Assembly: GCF_039522525.1 (NCBI RefSeq)
Contig: NZ_BAAADO010000002.1
Span: forward strand, 558,001 to 622,000
Source: Salinibacillus aidingensis
Lineage (GTDB): Bacteria; Bacillota; Bacilli; Bacillales; Alkalibacillaceae
Direction: 5' to 3'
DNA: 64,000 bases
The position numbers and the translations under genes were made by a program. Within the stretch, counting starts at the first letter, position 1. Every line of letters starts with the position of its first letter. Of the stretch, positions 42,586 to 50,930 are shown piece after piece. The notes under the pieces are model-generated. The model did not search any database. It worked only from the letters and a program-made list of their open reading frames with translations, and was not told where the DNA came from.

Positions 42586-44166
42586 ATGCATGGACTCGAT
42601 TTACATCATATATTTGAGCTTGGTCTCATTCTCATCATGATTGCAGCCGGCATTACAGCGATTGCTAAAAAGTTTGAAAGGCCCTATCCAATTGCACTCG
42701 TGATTGTTGGGACCATCATCGGTCTTTTTCATATCCCGATTCTCGAGCCACTTATTGAATTAATTACTGAAGGAGAAATCTTTAATTTTGTCATTCTTAC
42801 TCTCTTTTTACCTGCATTATTAGGGGAAGCCGCATTGAAGCTGCCTTTTTCCCATTTAGAAGAAAATAAAAATCCTATTTTGGCTTTAGCCTTTGGTGGA
42901 ACGCTTTTATCCTTTATTGTGATTGGCTTTTTATCTTTATGGCTTATGGACATCTCCATTCCCGCTGCATTTGTGTTTGCAGCTGTTTTAAGTGCGACAG
43001 ATCCGGTCAGTGTTTTATCTATTTTTAAAAGTGTGGGTGTTCATAAACGGCTGTCTACCGTCATTGAGGGAGAAAGCTTAATAAATGACGGTCTGGCTGT
43101 TGTGTTATTTAACATATCCGCCTTTTCCCTGTTAACCTATCTGGATCTTGGCTTTGAAGGGTTAGGTTTAGGTGTCTGGGAATTTGTAAAAGTGGTTTCA
43201 CTCGGGTTGATTATTGGCGGAGCGCTCGGGTATGGATTTTCCAAAATAACGAAGTACTTCGATGATTATCCGTTAGAAATTATTTTCAGCATTATTCTTT
43301 TTTATGGAGCATATTTGCTCGCAGAAACCTTTCATGCATCAGGGGTCATTGCTGTTGTGGTTTCCGCCCTTGTTCTGGGGAATTATGGGACAAAAATTGG
43401 CATGAGCCCGACTACCAGATTAAATATTAATAACTTCTGGGACGTCGCGGCACTACTGGCCAACTCCCTTGTTTTTTTAATGGTCGGATTAGAAATCACA
43501 AGAATAAATGTAGCAGATAAATGGTGGATGATTTTCCTTGCTATTCTCATTGTCCTCATCGCCAGAAGTGTTGCCGTATATGGCAGTCTCTTGTTCATAA
43601 GTAATTTCCCCAACCCCTGGAAGCACATTCTCAATTGGGGCGGTTTACGAGGATCCATATCCATTGCGCTTGTTTTAAGTCTTCCAAGAGATTTTGCCGG
43701 CCGTGACGAAATTTTAATTATGGCCTTCAGCGTGGTTCTATTTTCATTAGTGATACAGGGACTAACCATTAAACCGCTCATATCTCTTCTGGGTGTAAAG
43801 GAAAAAGAAAAGGGCTATGAGGATTATCGAAAACTCATTGCAAGAGGCCACCGCTATGAAACCGCGATTGATGAAGTCGAGAAGGTAAAAAATAAACTGT
43901 TAATCAGTGAAACGGTCGCCAAAGAGCTCGTCGATTACTATGAGCAGAATCTCGAGGAATTACAGGATAAAATCAAGGAGCTTTTTGAAAAATACCCAAA
44001 CCTGAAAGAACAGCAAAGAAATGTGTTACAGCGCCATTCCCTCTATGCACAGCACGAGGTGATTGACCACTTACTAAGTGAAGGGATCATCACCAGCGAA
44101 ATTGCCGAGGAGGAGGAAGAGTTGATTACGAATAAACTGGTGGAACTTGAGGAGGAAAATGAATGA
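42586..44166 (+). CDS. Na+/H+ antiporter, CPA1 (NhaP) family
   Basis: 526 residues. The antiporter core (residues 1-405) shows LTLFLPALLGEAALKL near 66, AAVLSATDPVSVLSIF near 130 and EGESLINDGLAVVLF near 162, the last being the ND ion-binding motif of CPA1 proteins. After the last helix a 120-residue cytosolic tail is strongly charged and helical (EEVEKVKNKLLISE-like stretches), probably a regulatory coiled coil. AAAGGAGGA lies 8 bases before the ATG. Exchange of cytosolic Na+ or Li+ for protons is the expected role; it is the third antiporter gene of the window. Confidence 0.9.
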   Translation: MHGLDLHHIFELGLILIMIAAGITAIAKKFERPYPIALVIVGTIIGLFHIPILEPLIELITEGEIFNFVILTLFLPALLGEAALKLPFSHLEENKNPILALAFGGTLLSFIVIGFLSLWLMDISIPAAFVFAAVLSATDPVSVLSIFKSVGVHKRLSTVIEGESLINDGLAVVLFNISAFSLLTYLDLGFEGLGLGVWEFVKVVSLGLIIGGALGYGFSKITKYFDDYPLEIIFSIILFYGAYLLAETFHASGVIAVVVSALVLGNYGTKIGMSPTTRLNINNFWDVAALLANSLVFLMVGLEITRINVADKWWMIFLAILIVLIARSVAVYGSLLFISNFPNPWKHILNWGGLRGSISIALVLSLPRDFAGRDEILIMAFSVVLFSLVIQGLTIKPLISLLGVKEKEKGYEDYRKLIARGHRYETAIDEVEKVKNKLLISETVAKELVDYYEQNLEELQDKIKELFEKYPNLKEQQRNVLQRHSLYAQHEVIDHLLSEGIITSEIAEEEEELITNKLVELEEENE

Positions 44167-44201
44167 TGGGTTTCGCGTGTACAAGATAAAAAATATACTC
44201 G

Positions 44202-44244
44202 TGAAGGCCATTTTACCCGCGTGCCTGGGGGTGGGTGGCCTTCA
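44202..44244 (+). terminator. Hairpin after the NhaP-type gene
   Basis: TGAAGGCCA (44202-44210) pairs with TGGCCTTCA (44236-44244); no strong T run follows, so termination is only probable. Confidence 0.45.
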
Positions 44245-44413
44245 TCCATTAAATAAACGAAATTTCCCCATTTGACTTAGCCCAAAAGTATTCTAAAACA
44301 CACAAAAACCCCAACAGAATGGCCTTTTATAATTTTCCGAATTTTATACAATGAAATATTCTGCGCTATCCTTTAGAATATATATACATGAATTACATAA
44401 AAGGGGGAACAAC

Positions 44414-45322
44414 ATGCCAATTAATATACCAAAGCAGCTGCCAGCACGTGGTATCCTTGAAGAGGAAAACATTTTCGTCATGGATCTGGAACGAGCTCAC
44501 ACGCAGGACATTCGTCCGCTTAAAATTGTAATTATGAATCTCATGCCGGATAAGGAACGAACTGAAACTCAGCTTCTCCGTTTATTGGGGAACTCACCCT
44601 TGCAGGTATCCATCACCTTCCTTCATACAGCTACACATAAATCAAAAAACGTTGAGGCATCGCATCTAAATCAGTTTTATAACACCTTTGATAATATTAA
44701 GGACAAAAAATTTGATGGCATGATTATTACAGGCGCACCTATTGAACAACTGCCTTTTGAAGAGGTGGATTACTGGGAAGAGCTGACGGAAATTATGGAA
44801 TGGTCGAAAACGCATGTTACCTCTGTCTTACACATTTGCTGGGGTGCACAGGCTGCTCTTTATTATCACTATGGAATCGGAAAATTTGAGCTGCCTAAGA
44901 AATGTACCGGCGTCTACCGGCATTACGTTCAAAATCCAACTGTAGAACTGGTGCGGGGCTTTGACGAGGAATTTCTGGCTCCTCATTCCAGATATACCAG
45001 TACGTCTTTAGAGGAAGTTGAAGCATCAGACGACTTACTCACACTGTCTGTTTCTGAACATAACGAACCTTTTCTCATCTTATCAAAGGATGAAAAGCAT
45101 GTGATGATTACCGGTCACTTAGAATATGACGCACGCACACTCGGCGATGAATACAAACGGGATACGAAGCGGGGCTTAGAGGCCGATATTCCTGAAAACT
45201 ACTATCCCGGAGATGACCCAAACCAAAAACCCCTCCATCGCTGGCGATCACACGCCCACCTGCTGTTTACAAACTGGCTCAATTATTATGTCTATCAGGA
45301 AACGCCTTTTGAATGGGATTGA
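44414..45322 (+). CDS. metA: Homoserine O-acetyltransferase, MetA type
   Basis: About 302 residues, cytosolic; it acylates homoserine in the first committed step of methionine synthesis. The catalytic Cys142 is seen in LHICWGAQA, with the His/Glu pair in MITGHLEYD and HICW surroundings. Residue 111, which decides acyl donor in this family, is Glu in TGAPIEQLPF. Bacillus cereus-type enzymes with Glu111 use acetyl-CoA, while E. coli MetA with Gly111 uses succinyl-CoA, so acetyl is predicted. The ATG at 44414 is fixed by AGGGGG 7 bases upstream; the upstream ATG (44351) lacks a site. No S-box riboswitch is seen before the gene. Confidence 0.93.
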   Translation: MPINIPKQLPARGILEEENIFVMDLERAHTQDIRPLKIVIMNLMPDKERTETQLLRLLGNSPLQVSITFLHTATHKSKNVEASHLNQFYNTFDNIKDKKFDGMIITGAPIEQLPFEEVDYWEELTEIMEWSKTHVTSVLHICWGAQAALYYHYGIGKFELPKKCTGVYRHYVQNPTVELVRGFDEEFLAPHSRYTSTSLEEVEASDDLLTLSVSEHNEPFLILSKDEKHVMITGHLEYDARTLGDEYKRDTKRGLEADIPENYYPGDDPNQKPLHRWRSHAHLLFTNWLNYYVYQETPFEWD

Positions 45323-45377
45323 AAGGGGTTAACTGGATTTTCCAGGGAGTTGGGTTATGAGGACTCCACGATTCATG

Positions 45378-45418
45378 GAGCATTGAATTGTTATACAATT
45401 TGATGCTCTTCTTTCTTT
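45378..45418 (+). terminator. Terminator after metA
   Basis: GAGCAT-tg-AATTGT pairs with ACAATT-tg-ATGCTC (45378-45408), followed by T-rich TTCTTTCTTTT. Confidence 0.8.
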
Positions 45419-45489
45419 TATATCCGTTAATTAATTGTATTGAGGACAGATAGTTCAATATATGGACATTATGAACTTTTGTTCCTTAG

Positions 45490-45759
45490 TCCCACCAAAA
45501 AGAACTTAAAAATGTTATGGGTAACAAAGTTAGAGTAGTCGGTAGTCGATCTGGATTACACATTTTGTTAGAGGTAAAAACCAATATGAGTGAAGAGGAA
45601 TTAATTGAAACTGCCATGACAAATGAAGTTAAAGTCTATCCAACATCAAAATATTGGATTGATGTACGTAATACTGAACACCCTATAATTTTACTTGGTT
45701 TTGGGGGATTGAGTGAAGAAGAAATTTATGATGGTATAATTAGACTAAATAAAGCTTAG
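45490..45759 (+). pseudogene. C-terminal remnant of a MocR/PdxR-type regulator (GntR-aminotransferase fusion)
   Basis: The readable 80-90 residues resemble only the end of the aminotransferase-like domain of MocR-family regulators: SRSGLHILLEV, EEELIETAMTNEVKVYPTSK, and ILLGFGGLSEEEIYDGI. The frame is closed by a stop at 45487, no ribosome site precedes the ATG at 45517, and the DNA-binding and PLP-lysine parts are absent. It is therefore a decayed fragment rather than a functional protein. The family match is by eye but specific. Confidence 0.65.
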
Positions 45760-45997
45760 TTCAATTAATACGAAAGATTTCTTGCTACCCCTTAAGGTAC
45801 ATCTTGAAGTGGCCAATTCATTTTTATACAAAATTAGACGCAAACCATTTTATTCAGGGTTTGTGCCCTGTTGCTGAGATGTTATTGATTTACTTGTAAA
45901 GGTAAAGTGATCGTTTACTTTTATTGTTTATCTTCACAATCTATAATGGTGGGTAATACACAGAGGTTTACCTTCACCTTTTATAAATATTTCAAAT

Positions 45998-46681
45998 TCA
46001 CCACGCTTTGTTTTGACAAGTTTTCTTTCCCATCACAGCTAAAGGTACCTCTTCCAAACCTTCCACTATGAAATCTGCTTTAACATTTTCCCATTGATGG
46101 TCTTTTTTCCAAACAGCTTTCATTCCTACATTTTGAGCGGCCTTTATATCTTTATCTGGATGGTCGCCAACATATATACTCTCGGCAGGAGAAACATTTA
46201 ATTTTTCTAAGGCTTTAAAAAATATTTGTGGTTCAGGCTTTTTCATTCCTTCCCATCCGGATATAAGGATTGTGTGAAAGTATTTCTCAATGCCTAAAGC
46301 CTTAATATTATCCAGTTGGAATTGCCCTTTACCATTCGTAATCATTCCAAGAATAATATTACTATTCGTTAATTTATCTAGTGTACTAATGAGATTGGAG
46401 AAAGGAACACAACTTTTCTTAAATTGATTGATATAGTCTTGAAGTAAGTCTTCCCACGTCAGACCTGTGATGTCAAATTCATCCACTAATTGTTGGTAAA
46501 CTTTATCCTTCCAAACTTGACCCCTGTCATCAAGTTCAGTAAATCTTGTTATGTAATTATCCTTTGGAATATGATTTAGCCATTTATTTAGTCGTTGGTA
46601 TTGCTTTTCAATAAAAAATTTTACTGAGGCATCTCGGTTTAATAAAGTTCCATCTAAGTCAAACACAACAGCTTTTATAAT
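45998..46681 (-). CDS. HAD-superfamily hydrolase (phosphoglycolate phosphatase-like)
   Basis: About 228 residues. HAD motif I is AVVFDLDGTLLNRD at the very N-terminus. Motif II is LGMITNGK near 115, motif III the Lys in GMKKPEPQIF near 150, and motif IV VGDHPDKDIKAAQ near 180. The cap domain is C1-type, residues 15-80. GGGGGAG lies 9 bases before an ATT codon at 46681, giving the natural N-terminus MIKAVVFDLDG; a TTG at 46699 would put that ribosome site inside the gene. The start is therefore possibly the rare AUU. Substrate unknown, small phosphorylated metabolite likely. Confidence 0.82.
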   Translation of the reverse strand: MIKAVVFDLDGTLLNRDASVKFFIEKQYQRLNKWLNHIPKDNYITRFTELDDRGQVWKDKVYQQLVDEFDITGLTWEDLLQDYINQFKKSCVPFSNLISTLDKLTNSNIILGMITNGKGQFQLDNIKALGIEKYFHTILISGWEGMKKPEPQIFFKALEKLNVSPAESIYVGDHPDKDIKAAQNVGMKAVWKKDHQWENVKADFIVEGLEEVPLAVMGKKTCQNKAW

Positions 46682-46843
46682 ATTTATCCACTCCCCCAAA
46701 AGTTCTCTATGATTACTTGTTTATTTAAGTAAATTTACAATGAAAATAAGATGGAATCCAGTAATTGCTTATTAAACTAAACTGCTTCTGTTGAAGAACA
46801 TTGTCCAGCTTATTTTACCATAAAATTTCAAATCATCCTTTGA

Positions 46844-46936
46844 TCAACATGATGAGGACCATTTTACCGGAATATAGCCTGTATTAGGGTCTTCATTCGT
46901 ATTATGAAGGACACCCTCCAGCATTTCCTTCTTCAT
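46844..46936 (-). other. Possible 30-codon ORF or gene remnant
   Basis: It reads MKKEMLEGVLHNTNEDP and ends TGYIPVKWSSSC, with GAAGG close upstream. The frame stays open back through a TTG to the neighbouring 30-bp repeat. The composition looks protein-like. It may be a tiny gene or the tail of a lost one; no family is recognised. Confidence 0.3.
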
Positions 46937-46956
46937 TTGGCCTTCATACCGAATAT

Positions 46957-46986
46957 TCGACAAAATTCGGGTGGTGACAGGCACCA
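46957..46986. repeat. 30-bp dispersed repeat containing GGTGACAGGCACC, copy 2
   Basis: One mismatch in 30 against 10379-10408. It ends 12 bases before the -35 of the gnt operon. Confidence 0.7.
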
Positions 46987-46998
46987 AAAAAGAAAGGG

Positions 46999-47027
46999 TT
47001 TACATTTCGTAATGCTCGTGCTAATAT
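46999..47027 (+). promoter_or_regulatory. SigA promoter of the gnt operon
   Basis: TTTACA (46999-47004) and TAATAT (47022-47027) are separated by 17 bases. Confidence 0.8.
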
Positions 47028-47041
47028 ACTTGTATACAAGT
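47028..47041 (+). promoter_or_regulatory. GntR operator
   Basis: ACTTGTATACAAGT is a perfect 14-bp palindrome directly after the -10. It matches the core of the B. subtilis GntR operator (ATACTTGTATACAAGTAT, recalled), placing it where bound repressor blocks initiation. Gluconate would be the expected inducer. Confidence 0.85.
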
Positions 47042-47077
47042 TAAACAAGTATTGCACTTGAAAGAGGGTGGATTTAT

Positions 47078-47794
47078 TTGAAAGCGTTCTATCCTGAGCA
47101 AAGACTTGGCTCTTCTTCAATGGGGGAGAGAGTTGCCGCTGATCTGAGAATGCGCATTATCTCCAATGATATTGAAAAAGAGACCCTATTATCTGAAAAC
47201 CAATTATCCAAAGAATATCAGGTTAGCCGATCACCTATTAGGGATGCACTAAAGCTGCTTGAGAAAGAAGATTTAATTGAACTGAAAAAAATGGGTGCTG
47301 AAGTCATCGGGATAACCGAGAAGGACATCGAGGAAATCTATGATGTAAGACTGATGATTGAATCCTTTGTCTTTCGCAGAATCCTAAATAAAGACAATCA
47401 GCAGCTCATTCTTGAATTGCAGAAGATATTAGAGATGATGAAAATTGCGATTAAATATAAAGATGCCACTGAATTTACCTTTAAGGATATAGAGTTTCAC
47501 GAAACCATTATCACATCGATTCAGCACAGGCATATCGGCATTCTCTGGGCAAATTTGAAACCGGTTGTAGAATGTCTGGTGTTACTGGATATGAGACATC
47601 GTATGCAGGAAAACTACGAGGATTTTGAACGGGTCATTGCCAATCACGAACTGTTCATTCAGGCCATCGAGAAAAAGGATGAACAATTGGTTGAAGAAGC
47701 CTTCTACAAGAACTTTAATGATGTTCAGAAGCAGTCAGAAGGGCTATGGCACAACCCGGAATACTTAAAGAGAGCGAGTGACTACCATGAATAA
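47078..47794 (+). CDS. gntR: Gluconate operon repressor, GntR/FadR family
   Basis: 238 residues. The N-terminal winged helix-turn-helix (residues about 15-75) includes LSENQLSKEYQVSRSPIRDA. The C-terminal FCD ligand-binding domain (80-215) includes EIYDVRLMIESFVFRRI and the metal/ligand residues in FKDIEFHETII. The start is TTG with GAGGGTGG about 8 bases upstream. The operator ACTTGTATACAAGT lies in its own promoter, so autoregulation and induction by gluconate follow by analogy with B. subtilis. It overlaps gntK by 8 bases. Confidence 0.93.
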   Translation: MKAFYPEQRLGSSSMGERVAADLRMRIISNDIEKETLLSENQLSKEYQVSRSPIRDALKLLEKEDLIELKKMGAEVIGITEKDIEEIYDVRLMIESFVFRRILNKDNQQLILELQKILEMMKIAIKYKDATEFTFKDIEFHETIITSIQHRHIGILWANLKPVVECLVLLDMRHRMQENYEDFERVIANHELFIQAIEKKDEQLVEEAFYKNFNDVQKQSEGLWHNPEYLKRASDYHE

Positions 47795-49331
47795 ACCACA
47801 GTATATGCTTGGCGTAGATATTGGTACCACAAGTACGAAAGCGGTTTTATATCAAAAATCAGGTGAAATAATCGCTGAAGAAAACAATGGCTACGAACTA
47901 TATACGCCTGATATCAATACGGCGGAACAGGACCCGGAAGAAATTTTTCAGGCCGTTCTGCTCTCCATTGGAAATGTAATGAAAAAGTCCAGGATAAATC
48001 CTGAATACCTTTCTTTTATTTCCTTTAGCAGCGCCATGCACAGTTTAATTGCCATTGATGAAAATGATCAGCCGTTAACACAGTGCATCACCTGGGCGGA
48101 TAACAGAAGCTCCAAATGGGCTAAAAAAATTAAGGAAGACATGAACGGACACGACATTTACCGAAGAACCGGAACACCTATCCACCCCATGTCACCTTTA
48201 AGCAAGATTACCTGGATAGAACATGACAAACCAGAGCTCGCGAAAAAGACGAAAAAATATATCGGGATTAAGGAATATGTTTTTTATAAATTGTTCAACG
48301 ATTACGCCGTTGACTACTCCCTCGCTTCCGCCATGGGGCTGTTTAACCTTAAGAGGCTTTCCTGGGACGAAGAGGCGTTAAAAGTGGCCGGGATTTCAGC
48401 GGACAAGCTTTCCCGCCTGGTATCCACAAAGGAAATCTTTACCGGCTGTAATGAATCCTATGCGGAACAGATGGGAATTTTACCAGAAACCCTGTTTATC
48501 ATCGGTGCCAGTGATGGAGTCCTATCCAATATTGGAGTAAACGCCATTAAGGAAGGGGAAGTGGCGGTTACCATCGGGACAAGTGGTGCGATTCGAACCG
48601 TTATTCCAAAGCCTCACACGGATCCAAAAGGACGTACCTTCTGCTATGCACTGACCGAGGATCATTGGGTGATTGGCGGGCCAGTCAATAATGGCGGGAT
48701 TGTCTTCCGATGGATACGGGATGAATTAGCCGACAGTGAAGTGGAGACAGCCAAACGCTTAGGCATTGATCCTTATGATGTCCTTACTGAAATTGCAGAA
48801 AGGGTAAAGCCTGGATCCAACGGGCTGGTTTTCCACCCCTTCCTGTCCGGAGAAAGGGCACCGCTATGGAATTCTAATGTGCGCGGATCCTTTATCGGAC
48901 TTACCTTAAATCATAAAAAAGAGCACATGGTCCGTGCCGCTTTGGAAGGCGTCATTTACAACCTTTATACCGTGTTCCTGGCCTTAACCGAAGCAATGGA
49001 CACACCTGTAACAGCCATCAAGGCAACAGGAGGCTTTGCCAAATCCGAATTATGGCGGCAAATGCTTGCGGATGTATTTGATCAGAATGTTGTCATTCCG
49101 GAAAGCTATGAATCATCCTGTCTGGGAGCCTGCTTATTAGGTCTCTACGCACTTAATGAAATTGATTCCTTTAATGTCGTTGAGGATTACATTGGTTCTA
49201 CTCACCAGCACGAGCCAAATCCTGATCACGTTAAAGAATATCGAAAACTGATGCCTACGTTTATCAATATCTCCCGCTCTCTGACCAACGTGTATGAACA
49301 GATTGCGGACTATCAATCAGAACTGGATTAG
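47787..49331 (+). CDS. gntK: Gluconate kinase, FGGY family
   Basis: 514 residues, cytosolic; it phosphorylates gluconate to 6-phosphogluconate with ATP. The N-terminal ATPase fold begins YMLGVDIGTTSTKAVLY. The C-terminal half has GTSGAIRTV near 265, the FGGY signature region FHPFLSGERAPLWNSNVRG near 350, and ATGGFAKSELWRQMLADV near 415. The ATG at 47787 overlaps the gntR stop as ATGAATAA, a coupled start. A gap of about 40 bases leads to gntP. Family members with similar sequence act on other sugars, but gntR and gntP on either side make gluconate the best call. Confidence 0.92.
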   Translation: MNKPQYMLGVDIGTTSTKAVLYQKSGEIIAEENNGYELYTPDINTAEQDPEEIFQAVLLSIGNVMKKSRINPEYLSFISFSSAMHSLIAIDENDQPLTQCITWADNRSSKWAKKIKEDMNGHDIYRRTGTPIHPMSPLSKITWIEHDKPELAKKTKKYIGIKEYVFYKLFNDYAVDYSLASAMGLFNLKRLSWDEEALKVAGISADKLSRLVSTKEIFTGCNESYAEQMGILPETLFIIGASDGVLSNIGVNAIKEGEVAVTIGTSGAIRTVIPKPHTDPKGRTFCYALTEDHWVIGGPVNNGGIVFRWIRDELADSEVETAKRLGIDPYDVLTEIAERVKPGSNGLVFHPFLSGERAPLWNSNVRGSFIGLTLNHKKEHMVRAALEGVIYNLYTVFLALTEAMDTPVTAIKATGGFAKSELWRQMLADVFDQNVVIPESYESSCLGACLLGLYALNEIDSFNVVEDYIGSTHQHEPNPDHVKEYRKLMPTFINISRSLTNVYEQIADYQSELD

Positions 49332-49370
49332 AAACAGACATATAAACAACCAAGATGGGAGAGAGGAAAC

Positions 49371-50732
49371 ATGTTTGAAAATATTTTTCCACTAATTATC
49401 GTCGCATTAGGAGTAGGGGTTTTATTACTTCTTATCACCAAGCTGCAAATCAATACGTTTATTTCCTTAATTATCACGGCATTTCTTGTTGCTCTGGCTC
49501 TGGGAATGCCCCTTGATGAAATTGTGTCATCGATCGAATCGGGGATGGGCGCAACACTCGGCAGTATCGCTTTAATCTTTGGCTTTGGTGCAATCCTGGG
49601 CCGATTAGTCGCTGATGCAGGTGGTGCCCAGCGCATTGCGATTACCTTAATTGACAAGTTTGGAGAGAAACGAATTCAGTGGGCAGTTGTAATCGCTTCC
49701 TTTATTATTGGTATTGCGCTATTCTTTGAAGTTGGACTCGTTCTATTAATTCCTATTGTTTATCAAATTGCTAAAGAACTTAAAGTATCACCTTTATATC
49801 TAGGAATTCCAATGACAGCTGCATTATCGGTGACTCACGGATTTTTACCACCACACCCGGGCCCAACCGTTATTGCACAGCAGTATGAAGCAAATATTGG
49901 AATGGTATTAATTTATGGTATTATTATCGCGATTCCTACAGTAATTATCGCAGGACCTTTATTCACAAAACTGGCACAGAAAATTACACCAGACTCCTTT
50001 AATAAAACTGGAGACATGACAGCTATTGGAGAATCAAAATCCTTTAAAATTGAAAATACACCTGGCTTTGGTATCAGTGTCTTAACTTCCTTATTCCCAG
50101 TTATTTTAATGGCGCTTACAACCATTGTTGATTTAGTACAGGATCTTGGAAACGTTTCAGATAATCTATTGTTTGATATTATTCATCTCATTGGTCAGCC
50201 AACAGCAGCATTACTCATTTCCGTACTCTTAGCGATCTATACAATGGGAGTACAGCGAAACATTCCAATGAAGCAAGTCATGACTTCAGCCGAAGAATCC
50301 ATCCGTGCCATCGGTATGATGCTCCTGATCATTGGTGGTGGCGGTGTACTGAAACAAGTACTCATTGATGGCGGAGTTGGCGATGCCGTAGCTAATCTAT
50401 TTGCCGACACCCAAATGTCACCATTAGTTCTTGCCTGGCTGATTGCCGCTATCCTGAGAATTGCGCTTGGTTCGGCAACTGTCGCAGCGTTAACAACAGC
50501 CGGTCTGGTTATCCCGCTCATGCAGGGAAGCGCTGTGGATCCAGCCTTGATGGTTCTTGCAACTGGTGCCGGAAGCTTAATCGCCTCTCACGTAAACGAC
50601 GCAGGCTTCTGGATGTTCAAGGAATTCTTCGGTTTAAGTGTAAAAGAAACCTTTGCCACCTGGACATTCTTAGAAACCATCATTTCCGTTGTCGGACTTG
50701 TCGGTGTGTTAGTCATTAATATGTTTGTATAA
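49371..50732 (+). CDS. gntP: Gluconate:H+ symporter, GntP family
   Basis: 453 residues with about twelve to fourteen helices, importing gluconate with protons. Family features are SIESGMGATLGSIALIFGFG near residue 50, FEVGLVLLIPIVY near 122, SVTHGFLPPHPGPTVIA near 150 and the C-terminal ASHVNDAGFWMFKEFFGL near 405. It ends the operon, a terminator following 40 bases later. The gntZ gene (6-phosphogluconate dehydrogenase), which completes the B. subtilis operon, is missing here. Confidence 0.94.
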   Translation: MFENIFPLIIVALGVGVLLLLITKLQINTFISLIITAFLVALALGMPLDEIVSSIESGMGATLGSIALIFGFGAILGRLVADAGGAQRIAITLIDKFGEKRIQWAVVIASFIIGIALFFEVGLVLLIPIVYQIAKELKVSPLYLGIPMTAALSVTHGFLPPHPGPTVIAQQYEANIGMVLIYGIIIAIPTVIIAGPLFTKLAQKITPDSFNKTGDMTAIGESKSFKIENTPGFGISVLTSLFPVILMALTTIVDLVQDLGNVSDNLLFDIIHLIGQPTAALLISVLLAIYTMGVQRNIPMKQVMTSAEESIRAIGMMLLIIGGGGVLKQVLIDGGVGDAVANLFADTQMSPLVLAWLIAAILRIALGSATVAALTTAGLVIPLMQGSAVDPALMVLATGAGSLIASHVNDAGFWMFKEFFGLSVKETFATWTFLETIISVVGLVGVLVINMFV

Positions 50733-50770
50733 AGAAATTCACAAAGGAATTCACACTAAATTCACATTTA

Positions 50771-50802
50771 AAAGGGACTTAGGAATTTTTCTAAGTCCCT
50801 TT
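50771..50802 (+). terminator. Terminator after gntP
   Basis: Perfect 12-bp arms AAAGGGACTTAG (50771-50782) and its complement (50791-50802). The same stem occurs at 8835. Confidence 0.82.
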
Positions 50803-50930
50803 AGCATGGTTTTCCTTTTTCAACTAACACTCCCTTTACTTTAAGTACACAACTTCACAATCAACTAACAAATGTAATATCTTGTGAATCCCAAGTGCCG
50901 TGTGACAGACTGACCCCAAATATTTATAAT

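Noticed and set aside
44252..44413. S-box (SAM) riboswitch before metA
   Set aside because: None of the conserved S-box core segments nor an anti-terminator arrangement is present in the 160-base leader.
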